Shown: piece after piece, positions 1-7,468 of the stretch
Layout of the letters: the number at the start of each line of letters is the position of its first letter
How positions within the stretch are numbered: position 1 is the stretch's first letter
Source: Halorussus aquaticus
GTDB taxonomy: Archaea > Halobacteriota > Halobacteria > Halobacteriales > Haladaptataceae
Length of the DNA stretch: 64,000 bases
Assembly: GCF_024218795.1 (NCBI RefSeq)
Contig: NZ_CP100400.1
Coordinates: 2,666,001 to 2,730,000 of the forward strand
Direction of reading: 5' to 3'
Translations under genes and position numbers: made by a program
The notes under the pieces: model-generated
The model's input: the letters and a program-made list of their open reading frames with translations, nothing else
Database searches by the model: none
Told to the model about the DNA's origin: nothing

Positions 1-144
1 GCGCGCGGCGGCCTCGGAGGGGAACCGTCTGCCGGTCAGCGGCGCGGGACACTCGTCCGTTTCGGCGCAGGCGACGTAGAAATCACCGTCGTCGTCGGCT
101 AACTCGCCGATGATCTGCCGGATACTGTCGAGGGAATCGGCCAT
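1..144 (-). CDS. small haloarchaeal protein (DUF7552-like), 3' part cut off by window edge
   Basis: The ATG lies at 144 on the minus strand and the frame stays open to the window edge, so only the first 48 residues are visible. They begin MADSLDSIRQIIGELADDD and include a short stretch with two cysteines (YVACAETDEC) followed by a FPSEAAAR helix start. This resembles the small haloarchaeal proteins I remember under DUF7552; their function is unknown to me. The start codon lies three bases from two tandem DtxR-like palindromes, so I infer metal-dependent (iron or manganese) control of this gene. The frame is short and the family assignment is from memory. Confidence 0.6.
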   Translation of the reverse strand, partial: MADSLDSIRQIIGELADDDGDFYVACAETDECPAPLTGRRFPSEAAAR

Positions 145-146
145 GG

Positions 147-182
147 TTTAGGCTGGCCTAATCTATGTTAGGTCGGCCTAAA
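147..182 (-). promoter_or_regulatory. two tandem DtxR/IdeR-type metal-regulator boxes
   Basis: Two near-identical palindromes, TTTAGGCTGGCCTAA at 147-161 and TTAGGTCGGCCTAAA at 168-182, have centres 21 bp apart, about two helical turns. Their TTAGG...CCTAA half sites match the operator class bound by DtxR/IdeR/SirR-type regulators (Idr proteins in Halobacterium). They fill the promoter and leader of the minus-strand gene starting at 144. That position suggests repression by a metal-loaded regulator. The sites are seen in the sequence; the regulator's identity is inferred. Confidence 0.65.
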
Positions 183-263
183 AGAGGTTTCGAACGGTGG
201 TGCGTGTAACCAGTTTACATAGAGAGAACGAGGCGGCCGACGAGTTGCGACGAGCGCGGAGCG

Positions 264-659
264 TCACAACGCCGTGTATTCTCCGACGAGTTCCACCAAG
301 TCGTCTTTCTCCAAACTCTCCTCGATGCGCTCCTCGCGTTCGCCGTCGGTGTAGAGGTCGAACGTCGGCGTCGCCTCGATGCCCCGCTCCAGCGCCAACT
401 TCTGGTGGTGTACGACGTTCACCTTCGCCACCGCCGCGAACGTCTCGCGCGCGACCGACTCCACGACGGGATGGAGACGTTGGCCCGCGCCGCCGTCCGC
501 GTAATAGTGAACCAGCACGACGTCGTAGGCGGCAACGGTCCGGTCGAAGTTCTGCGAACCGTCCACGTACACCGGCGCTGACGGGGCACCGAGACCCTGT
601 TCCTGCACGAGCGCTCGCTTCTTGCGCTCCCGAACCGCTTCGAGGTCCTCGTCGTCCAT
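264..659 (-). CDS. thioredoxin-fold protein lacking the CXXC active site
   Basis: 131 residues starting MDDEDLEAVRERKKRAL. The C-terminal 85 or so residues follow the thioredoxin pattern: a beta strand (VVLVHYYAD), the active-site loop, VAKVNVVHH, the cis-proline turn ATPTFDLYTDG, and a last helix. Where thioredoxins have WCGPC this protein has GGAGQ, so both redox cysteines are absent and the protein contains no cysteine at all. A disulfide-reductase role is therefore unlikely; a chaperone-like or binding role would be inference. The N-terminal lysine- and arginine-rich helix is common in haloarchaeal thioredoxin-like proteins. It stands alone, with no visible operon partner. Confidence 0.75.
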   Translation of the reverse strand: MDDEDLEAVRERKKRALVQEQGLGAPSAPVYVDGSQNFDRTVAAYDVVLVHYYADGGAGQRLHPVVESVARETFAAVAKVNVVHHQKLALERGIEATPTFDLYTDGEREERIEESLEKDDLVELVGEYTAL

Positions 660-807
660 GCACGAGGGGGTAGCGAACCGGGTGACTTAGTTGTGTAGCC
701 CGCTTCTCATCTCCGATAATTCGGTGGCGCGGTCTGCTCGTCCGGCCGCTCTCCCTCGGTCGCCGGAATCACCGAGAGGCCCCGTACGCCCTTCGTCGAA
801 AGGTTCC

Positions 808-1542
808 TCAGACAGTCGTCGCGTCGAGCGAGTCGGCGGTGTCGCCCGCGATTTGACGGTACGCACCGACGAGTGCGGCAACCCCGAACACGGAAGCGAC
901 GCCGGAGACGGCTCCGGACGCGAGAGCGCCGACCAGCGGGTCGAAACCGGTGAACAGACCCGCGACGAAACCGACGAGACCCGTGACGACGGAGATGACG
1001 ACACCGAGTAGGAACAGCCGGAATCGGTGGCCGGAACTGAGTGACCAACTCCGCTTGAGCGATTCCACGATACCGGCGTCCTCGATGACGACGACGAGGG
1101 CAGCGAACACCAGATTGACCGCGAGGAACAGTCCGGGGAGGAGGAGAAACAGGGAACCGACAAAGATGGCTATCGACACGATGATGGAGACGACGATGGT
1201 CGCGCCGACCGTTCGAGCGAGTCGTCGAGTGTGGTCGGGGGTCGGAAAGGCGTCGATATCCGCGTAGAGCGCTCGCATCGCGACGACACCGAGGGCGGTA
1301 CCGCCGACGACTAAACCGACGGTAAGCGCGGTACTGACCGCGACCGGGAGACCGATAGCGAGCGGATACACCTGCGATACCTCTCCGGTACTGCCCAACG
1401 CCCCGATGACCAACGACTGGACGACCGACTGCGTGAGGACTTGGTAAACGGCGTAGGCAACGATCAAGAGTGCGCCGCCACGAGTAGCGAGTTGTTCCAC
1501 CGCATAACCTAAACTACGACGAATGCTAAATTCTGTAGACAC
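808..1542 (-). CDS. multi-pass membrane protein (DUF7847-like)
   Basis: 244 residues with about six hydrophobic segments: roughly 22-48, 60-85, a pair at 110-150 (SIIVSIAIFVGSLFLLLPG), 175-195 and 200-228. The segment LLLPGLFLAVNLVFAALVVV followed by EDAGIVESLKRSWSL is typical of haloarchaeal membrane proteins related to the glycerophosphodiester phosphodiesterase membrane domain. No catalytic motif is visible and I assign no function. A good TATA-like box (ATATATAC on the minus strand, 1566-1573) lies about 25 bases before the ATG and indicates a leaderless transcript. The DUF7847 label is from memory. Confidence 0.7.
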   Translation of the reverse strand: MSTEFSIRRSLGYAVEQLATRGGALLIVAYAVYQVLTQSVVQSLVIGALGSTGEVSQVYPLAIGLPVAVSTALTVGLVVGGTALGVVAMRALYADIDAFPTPDHTRRLARTVGATIVVSIIVSIAIFVGSLFLLLPGLFLAVNLVFAALVVVIEDAGIVESLKRSWSLSSGHRFRLFLLGVVISVVTGLVGFVAGLFTGFDPLVGALASGAVSGVASVFGVAALVGAYRQIAGDTADSLDATTV

Positions 1543-1565
1543 GATTGGACGTTGATAATGACACA

Positions 1566-1573
1566 GTATATAT
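1566..1573 (-). promoter_or_regulatory. TATA box of the membrane protein gene
   Basis: Reads ATATATAC on the minus strand in an AT-rich patch. Its spacing of about 24-31 bases from the ATG at 1542 fits a leaderless haloarchaeal promoter. Confidence 0.55.
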
Positions 1574-1755
1574 CTTTACCTCCGGACGTGACGGGACGCG
1601 ACTGACGAACAGTACTGGTGATTGCACTGTTCACGGCTACCTGTTACCGCACTCTACCGAGAACAGTCTACGTTCGGTCGGTTCCTCGCCACGGTTCCGA
1701 GAACTGTGTCGTCCGGCGCATCCCAACGGGCGGTCCGCTGCGTGATTGGGTCGGC

Positions 1756-4086
1756 CTATTCGGCGTCGATACCGACGAGTCGTTCGAGCAGATACCGCGC
1801 CTGTTCGCTGTCCAGCGGGTCGTTCGCGTTCCCGCAGTGGGGAGACTGCACGCACGCCGGACAGCCGCCAGTCGAATCACAGTCGCAGGCTCCGACCATC
1901 CGAGCGGTCCGTTCCATCAGACTCTCGACCGTCTCGTACCCCTCTCGGACCAGTCCGACACCGCCGGGATAGCCGTCGTAGATGAAGATGGTACTCTGAC
2001 CTGTGTGAGGGTGCATCGGTGTCGAGAGACCGCCGATGTCGCCGCGGTCGCAGAGCAGTTCGAGGGGGAACAGCGAAATCATCCCGTGTTCGGCGGCGTG
2101 GATACCGCCGGCGAAGTCGCCCGCCTCGCGCATCGACGCCTCCACGTCCGCGGGTACCGTGAAGTAGAGCGCTTTCGTCCGGAGCGACACTTCAGGCAGG
2201 TCCAGCGATTCCCGGGCGAGCATCTCTCCGGATCGGTCGCGTCGCTCGAACCCCGTGATCTGCTTGCGCATCGTCACGTCCGCGAACCGGACCGGCACGT
2301 CCTCGCGGGTCGAGAGTCGCTTCTCTTGGATGTCCTCCTCGACGGTAATCTCCTTCTCGTGGAGGACTTTGGTGTGATAGTCGGCCCACGTCGGCGAGAG
2401 TTCGGCGACTTCCCGCGAGAGGTCGAGGTCTACCACCTCGTAGGACTGTCCCTGATGGTGGTAGATGGCTCCCGGATGGGCGTCCGTCAGCGCGTCTCCG
2501 AAGGGGAGGCTGGCGATAGTCTCGCCGCTTCGGCGGTCCAGCAGATTCACCTCGCGGTCGTCGATGGACCGGAGGCTCATCTCGTGTTGGGGGCTTCCGT
2601 CGCCGTCGTAGGTCCAGCGCAGGCCGTCCGAGGTGCTCCGGCGCTCCAGCAGGCCCTCGGCTTCGAGATCCGCCACGAGGTCGGGGAACGCGTCGCCGAA
2701 GTACTCCTCGTCCTCGGGCGAGAGCCACGTCTCGCGGGCCGCCGACAGCACGTGGTCGGGCAGGAGTTGGTCGTTGGCGGGATTGACGACGGCACGCTCG
2801 GGGTCCCCGGCGAAGAAGTCCTCGGGGTTGGCCATCAAGTACTGGTCCAACTGGTCCTCGCCCGCCACGAGCGCGACGAGCGACGGGTCGTCACCCCGTC
2901 CCGCGCGCCCGGCCTGCTGGAACGCGGCCATCCGCGTCCCGGGATAGCCGTCGAGTAGCACCGCGTCGAGACCGCCGATGTCGACCCCGAGTTCGAGCGC
3001 GTTGGTACTCCAGACGCCGCGCACGTCGCCGTCCTGAAGACCCTCCTCTATCTCCTTGCGGCGGTCGTTCCCGAGCGCGGCCTGATACGCCGTCACGTCG
3101 GGTGCGAGGTCGCCTCGCCCCCGGTCTCGGAGTTCGCTGGCGCTCTCCATCGCCCACTGCTCGGCGGCCTGCCGGGCACGGGTGAAGGTCAGGGTCTGAT
3201 GACCCTTCGAGACGAGGTCGGCGAACAGGCGCTTGGTCTCGGCGTGGTTCGACTTTCGCCGACCGCTGGTTCCGGCCTGCGGATTCTCGTACTCGGGCGG
3301 GTTCCAGAAGAGCCAATGGGTCGGCCCGGTGTCGCTCACGTCCTCGTCCACCAGTCGGTAACTCGACTCCGGGGTCCCGGTGACGCTCGCAGCGTGCTCG
3401 ACCGGGTTCCCGATAGTCGCCGAACAGCAGACGAACTGCGGGTCGGCGTCGAATCGGTCGCAGACCCGCCGGAGGCGACGGAGGACCAGCGCGACGTGGC
3501 TGCCGAACACGCCGCGGTACTCGTGGACCTCGTCGAGTACGACCGTCTCCAGCCCTTTGAAGAACCAGTCCCAGAGGCGGTGGGCGTGGGGCAACAGCGC
3601 GTAGTGGAGCATGTCGGGGTTCGAGAGGACGACCGTCGGTTGGCGGTCTCTGACCGCGCGCTTCTCGCCCTTGTCGAGTCTCCCGGTGTACTGTGCGACC
3701 GAGACGCGACTGCCGAACCCGAGGTCCCGCGCGAGATTCGAGAGCGTCTCCTCTTGGTCGTTGATGAGCGCGTTCTGCGGGGCCACGTAGAGCGTGCGCC
3801 CGCCGTGGTCCATCGCGCGTTCGAACGCAGGCACCGTGTACGCGAGGCTCTTCCCGCTGGCGGTCGGGGTGGCGAGGACGACGTTCTGCCCGTCTCGAAC
3901 CGCGTCGATGGCATCGGCCTGATGGCGGTAGAGCGCGTCGATGCCCTGCGATTCGAGGGCGCTCTCCAGTCGCTGTTCGAGGTCCATCTCGCGGAAGTCG
4001 CCGTCTCGGCCGGGCAGCGTTCGGTGCGCTTCGACCTGCCCGTCGTAGTACGGCCGACTCCGGAGCCAATCGATTGTCTCGTCCAC
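1756..4086 (-). CDS. DEAD/DEAH-box helicase with DUF1998 zinc-cysteine domain (Hrq1/MrfA type)
   Basis: 776 residues, a superfamily 2 helicase. Motif I is ATPTASGKS (about 72-80), motif II is DEVH (185-188), motif III is SAT (222-224), and motif VI is QAGRAGRG in the second RecA domain. The C-terminus carries a cysteine cluster (CDCDSTGGCPAC, from about 734, plus C751) typical of the DUF1998 domain. Bacterial MrfA and fungal Hrq1, which share this layout, are ATP-driven 3'-5' DNA helicases linked to repair of crosslinks and mitomycin damage; that role here is inference from the family. Nearby haloarchaeal annotations usually read simply 'DEAD/DEAH box helicase'. Full length; no partner genes adjacent. 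Confidence 0.92.
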   Translation of the reverse strand: MDETIDWLRSRPYYDGQVEAHRTLPGRDGDFREMDLEQRLESALESQGIDALYRHQADAIDAVRDGQNVVLATPTASGKSLAYTVPAFERAMDHGGRTLYVAPQNALINDQEETLSNLARDLGFGSRVSVAQYTGRLDKGEKRAVRDRQPTVVLSNPDMLHYALLPHAHRLWDWFFKGLETVVLDEVHEYRGVFGSHVALVLRRLRRVCDRFDADPQFVCCSATIGNPVEHAASVTGTPESSYRLVDEDVSDTGPTHWLFWNPPEYENPQAGTSGRRKSNHAETKRLFADLVSKGHQTLTFTRARQAAEQWAMESASELRDRGRGDLAPDVTAYQAALGNDRRKEIEEGLQDGDVRGVWSTNALELGVDIGGLDAVLLDGYPGTRMAAFQQAGRAGRGDDPSLVALVAGEDQLDQYLMANPEDFFAGDPERAVVNPANDQLLPDHVLSAARETWLSPEDEEYFGDAFPDLVADLEAEGLLERRSTSDGLRWTYDGDGSPQHEMSLRSIDDREVNLLDRRSGETIASLPFGDALTDAHPGAIYHHQGQSYEVVDLDLSREVAELSPTWADYHTKVLHEKEITVEEDIQEKRLSTREDVPVRFADVTMRKQITGFERRDRSGEMLARESLDLPEVSLRTKALYFTVPADVEASMREAGDFAGGIHAAEHGMISLFPLELLCDRGDIGGLSTPMHPHTGQSTIFIYDGYPGGVGLVREGYETVESLMERTARMVGACDCDSTGGCPACVQSPHCGNANDPLDSEQARYLLERLVGIDAE

Positions 4087-4468
4087 GATTCCGGGATAGG
4101 GTCGGGGTACCTAACCGCTTTCGCCGCGGAGCGGAAGTGAACGCGGAGCGAACGCGAACGTGATCAGACCGGAGAACGCGCGTAACCTGAGGCGAGAATC
4201 GGTCGAGAGTGACTACTGGTTCGAGTAGTGTGGATAGCGAACAGACGGCACGACCGAACCGCGAGGAGACGTGCCGCGCTACCGCTGCCCTCCCCGCGGT
4301 GGGACTCACGTCACGTGGTGGGGTGGTCCCGCTCTGGTACTTAAATTCTCGTGCGACACCGGCATAGATTGCAGAGAACGCCCGTCCAACCGTTCTATCG
4401 CTCCATCACTGGAAACGTTCGTGCGATGTCACAACCCTTATTTCGGTCATGGATAAAATTTGTATCCA
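4087..4468. other. intergenic region, no gene seen
   Basis: The 382 bases between the divergent helicase and lipoprotein genes hold no convincing ORF: frames here are short and lack haloarchaeal codon bias or protein resemblance. The right end becomes AT-rich and contains the lipoprotein promoter. I see no repeat or RNA fold I could defend. Confidence 0.5.
4437..4443 (+). promoter_or_regulatory. TATA box of the Tat lipoprotein gene
   Basis: CTTATTT ends about 25 bases before the ATG at 4469. This is correct spacing for a leaderless transcript and supports that ATG over the in-frame TTG at 4460. Confidence 0.5.
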
Positions 4469-5368
4469 ATGACAAGACGCCGGAGTCGACGCGCTCTCCT
4501 TCGGGCGGGGGCGGTCGCAGTCGCTGGTCTCGCCGGATGCGTCGGGAGCCTCGATATCCCCGACGGCGTTCGGCGTCAGAGCGAAACTACCCACAGGAGT
4601 CCCACCGAGACGTCCGACCCAAGTGAGACGCCGTCCACGACCCGATCCGCGACCACCCGCGACCCGACGGTCGAACTCGACACCATCGACGTCCGGTCGT
4701 CGTTCTTCTATCTCACCACGCCGGACTCGCTCGACGTCGAGGTGGTCGAGGCGACTCAGTTCGTGTTCGTGAGAGTCCGGCCGCGAACCGACGCCCCTCG
4801 GCCGAGCGACTTCGCGCTAGCCGCCGACGACCGGTACTTCTGGGGAACGCTCGCGCCGGGCAAAGTCGGCGGTCCGCATCGACTCTCGGAGTTCGGGCCG
4901 GTCTACCGGGCCGGAAAGCGTCGGTCCGGGTGGGTCGCCTTCGAGGTGCCGAACCCGCTGGACGCGGACGAGGTCGCCCTGACCTACGACGATTGGAGAT
5001 GGTCGCTCGACGAGGACCGTCTCGCCGCCCTGCGCGCGCCGCCTCCCGACTTCGAACTCGTCTCGTTCGAGGCACCGGAGGAAGTGGCCCACGACGAGTC
5101 GTTCGACGTGACGGCCGTCGTCGAGAACGCCGGTGAGGGAGACGGCGTCTTCCGCGTCAGTCTGAATCAGGCCGGACCGGCGTACGCGCCCCATAGAGCG
5201 GCGATCGAGGTCCCTGCGGGAGAGCGACGCGAACGGACGTGGACCTTCGGTGAGTCCGTCTCGCGCGAAACCGAGCGCGTGAACCTCCGACTCGAATCCG
5301 CCGTCGCGGACCGCGATACCTCCGTCGAGGTACTGGGTGGGACGACGCCCGACAGCGCCGTCAACTGA
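4469..5368 (+). CDS. Tat-exported lipoprotein of unknown function
   Basis: 299 residues from the ATG at 4469. The N-terminus MTRRRSRRALLRAG carries twin arginines, a short hydrophobic stretch and a lipobox (LAGC, Cys around 24), so it should be exported by Tat and lipid-anchored outside the cell. A Thr/Ser/Pro-rich linker follows. The mature part is beta-rich, ending in a region (about 205-290) like a CARDB/NEW3-type beta sandwich with FDVTAVVENAGEGDGVF. The same beta-sandwich wording recurs in other haloarchaeal surface proteins. Ligand unknown. Confidence 0.8.
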   Translation: MTRRRSRRALLRAGAVAVAGLAGCVGSLDIPDGVRRQSETTHRSPTETSDPSETPSTTRSATTRDPTVELDTIDVRSSFFYLTTPDSLDVEVVEATQFVFVRVRPRTDAPRPSDFALAADDRYFWGTLAPGKVGGPHRLSEFGPVYRAGKRRSGWVAFEVPNPLDADEVALTYDDWRWSLDEDRLAALRAPPPDFELVSFEAPEEVAHDESFDVTAVVENAGEGDGVFRVSLNQAGPAYAPHRAAIEVPAGERRERTWTFGESVSRETERVNLRLESAVADRDTSVEVLGGTTPDSAVN

Positions 5369-5420
5369 AACGAGGGGCGGCACGTCCGCAGAACCAGACG
5401 CCGTCGGGAGACGCCTCGAC

Positions 5421-6560
5421 CTACCGTTCCTCGATGGGCGTCCAGCGCCGGTCGGTCTCGCCCACGTACGTGGCGCGGGGTCGGATGAGGCGGTTGTCGT
5501 CGAGTTGTTCCAGCGCGTGGGCCGTCCACCCGCCGACGCGGGAGACGGCGAAGACGGCGGTGAACAGTTCCCGCGGGATGCCGATGCCGTGGAGCAGGAC
5601 AGCGGTGTAGAACTCGACGTTCGTGTTCAGACCCAGTTCGGGCTTGTGTTCTTCGAGGAGTTCGACGCCGACTCGCTCGGCCTCCTTCGCGGCCTCGAAG
5701 AACTCGGCGTCGCCGCTCTCGTCGTAGAACGTCTCGGCGGCGTCCGACAGGACCGCAGCGCGCGGGTCGCGGACCTCGTAGACGCGGTGGCCGAACCCCA
5801 TCAGGCGCTCGCCCGACTCCAGTTTGTCCCGAACGTAGCCCTCGGGGTCGCCCGACTCCGAGACGTCGAGTAGCATCTCCAGAACCGGGCCGGGCGCGCC
5901 GCCGTGGAGCGGTCCCTTCAGCGCACCGACCGCCCCGGTGACGCCCGAGACCACGTCCGACTCGGTCGAGACGACGACACGCGCCGTGAACGTCGAAGCG
6001 TTGAGTCCGTGGTCCACCACGCTGTTGAGGTACGTCTCCAGTCCGCGGACCTCGTCGTCGCTCGGTTCGCTCCCGGTCAGCATGTAGAGGAAGTTCGCGG
6101 CGTGGCCGAGGTCCTCGTCCGGTTCGACCGGGTCCTCTCCGTTCCGGAGTCGCCAGTAGGTCGCCGCGACGGTCGGGAGTTGTGCGACCGCGAGACGAGC
6201 GTCGCGCTCGGGACGCTGCTCCGCGTCGGTCGGGGCGAGGGTGGCCGCGGCGATACCCATCCGCACCGCGTCCATCGCCGGGACCCCGCGCTCGGCCGCG
6301 AGGCGGAGGAGACCGACCGTCTCGTCGGGAATCGACCGCGCAGACGCGAGGTCGGCCTCGAACGTTCCGAGTTCGTCGCGGGTCGGAAGCCGACCGTGCC
6401 ACAGCAGGTAGAGCGTCTCCTCGAAGGTCGCGTTCGGCGCGAGTTCTTCGAGCGGGTAGCCCCCGATGACGAGTTCGCCGTTCTCCCCGTCGATGCGACT
6501 CAGTCTCGTCTCGGCGACGGTGACGTCTTCGAGTCCGCGGTGGACGGAACTGTCAACCAT
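5421..6560 (-). CDS. citrate/2-methylcitrate synthase family protein
   Basis: 379 residues from the ATG at 6560; upstream in-frame codons to 6761 are rejected because the TATA box lies at 6584-6592. Recognisable citrate synthase elements run in order: GYPLEELAP near the start, LLWHGRLP, HAANFLYMLTG, VDHGLNASTFTARV with the first catalytic histidine, GALKGPLHGGAP, MGFGHRVYEVRDPRA with the second histidine, and the substrate-binding RPRATYVG near the end. The family condenses oxaloacetate with acetyl-CoA (or propionyl-CoA) in the cytoplasm. The usual catalytic Asp motif NVDFY reads NVEFY here, so this may be a second, divergent paralogue. I therefore do not assign citZ. Confidence 0.88.
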   Translation of the reverse strand: MVDSSVHRGLEDVTVAETRLSRIDGENGELVIGGYPLEELAPNATFEETLYLLWHGRLPTRDELGTFEADLASARSIPDETVGLLRLAAERGVPAMDAVRMGIAAATLAPTDAEQRPERDARLAVAQLPTVAATYWRLRNGEDPVEPDEDLGHAANFLYMLTGSEPSDDEVRGLETYLNSVVDHGLNASTFTARVVVSTESDVVSGVTGAVGALKGPLHGGAPGPVLEMLLDVSESGDPEGYVRDKLESGERLMGFGHRVYEVRDPRAAVLSDAAETFYDESGDAEFFEAAKEAERVGVELLEEHKPELGLNTNVEFYTAVLLHGIGIPRELFTAVFAVSRVGGWTAHALEQLDDNRLIRPRATYVGETDRRWTPIEER

Positions 6561-6583
6561 GTACGAACCATCTCCGACTCGGT

Positions 6584-6592
6584 ACATAATAG
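6584..6592 (-). promoter_or_regulatory. TATA box of the citrate synthase-like gene
   Basis: Minus strand reads CTATTATGT, ending 23 bases before the ATG at 6560. Spacing fits a leaderless start and fixes the N-terminus. Confidence 0.5.
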
Positions 6593-6737
6593 CTATCCTC
6601 ACCCCCTGAATCACCGGTTTCGCCGACCGACCCCGGCGTCGGCGAGGTTGCGTTCCGCGAACCCGAACCGATGTTCGCAGTCTGGGAAGAATGATTAAGG
6701 GTTTGTGAGTCGTTCCGAGTCGTGGGGGAGACCACAA

Positions 6738-7397
6738 ATGGCAGACGACGAACGACGACACGGTTCAGGGAGCGTCGAACCGGGAACGACCGACACTCGC
6801 GTGGGGATGGAGGCGCTCCGCGAGCGCGGTCTCGACCCGGAGGAACTCCGCGAGCGTCTCATCGACGCCATCGGCGCGGAGTTCAGCACGTACTACTACT
6901 ACACGAACCTCCGGATGCACCTCGCAGGCCACGAGGACTACAAGGAGATTACCGAGGACGCCCGACTCGAAGACCGCGCCCACTTCGAGTTGGTCGCGCC
7001 GCGGGTGTACGAACTCGGCGGCCACCTGCCCTACGACATCGACGACTTCATGGGCCGGGCGTCGTGCCCGCACGCCGAGATGCCGAACCCGTACGAGGGC
7101 GAGGAACCGGACCTCTCGCAACTCGACGCCGAGGGCGTCCTCGAAGTCCTGCTGGAGGCCGAGCGGTGCGCCATCCGGACGTGGAGCGAAATCTGTGACA
7201 TGACCCACGGCAAGGACCCGCGGACCTACGACATGGCGAGTCGCATCCTGCAGGAGGAGATAGAGCACGAGGCGTGGTTCATCGAACTCCTCAGCATGGA
7301 GCGCGACGGCGAAATCAACCCGGCGGGCCACTTCGTCCGGGGCGAACCCGGCGACGCGCCCTACTCGACCAACCGGCGCATCAACGACTCGGCGTGA
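6738..7397 (+). CDS. DPS-like ferritin (DPSL type)
   Basis: 219 residues. The ATG at 6738 is preceded by a purine-rich GGGGGAGA (6724-6731), a rare good Shine-Dalgarno in this genome, and by a TATA-like GATTAAGG near 6690. The four-helix bundle shows ferritin-like metal ligands: E48 in [10 protein letters not shown]79-R-A-H82, E141 before C144, and EIEHE at 175-179. Cysteines at 110 (RASCPH) and 144 (ERCAIRTW) match the cysteine pair that marks the archaeal DPS-like subclass described in Sulfolobus. The expected role is a 12-subunit cage oxidising Fe(II) with peroxide to protect DNA. A shuffled N-terminal tail of about 20 residues is unstructured. Confidence 0.88.
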   Translation: MADDERRHGSGSVEPGTTDTRVGMEALRERGLDPEELRERLIDAIGAEFSTYYYYTNLRMHLAGHEDYKEITEDARLEDRAHFELVAPRVYELGGHLPYDIDDFMGRASCPHAEMPNPYEGEEPDLSQLDAEGVLEVLLEAERCAIRTWSEICDMTHGKDPRTYDMASRILQEEIEHEAWFIELLSMERDGEINPAGHFVRGEPGDAPYSTNRRINDSA

Positions 7398-7468
7398 CGA
7401 CCGGGACGCGACGAACTGGTGATGGGACCAGAAACGGACCGCTCGACCGCCCTCGGTCTCGCTGACGG

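Noticed and set aside
1545..1745. 66-codon frame upstream of the helicase
   Set aside because: Overlaps the promoter of the membrane gene and shows no codon bias or family resemblance.
1618..2958. Long plus-strand frame antisense to the helicase
   Set aside because: GC-rich haloarchaeal genes leave long open antisense frames; this one is arginine- and valine-rich without family pattern, while the opposite strand holds complete helicase motifs.
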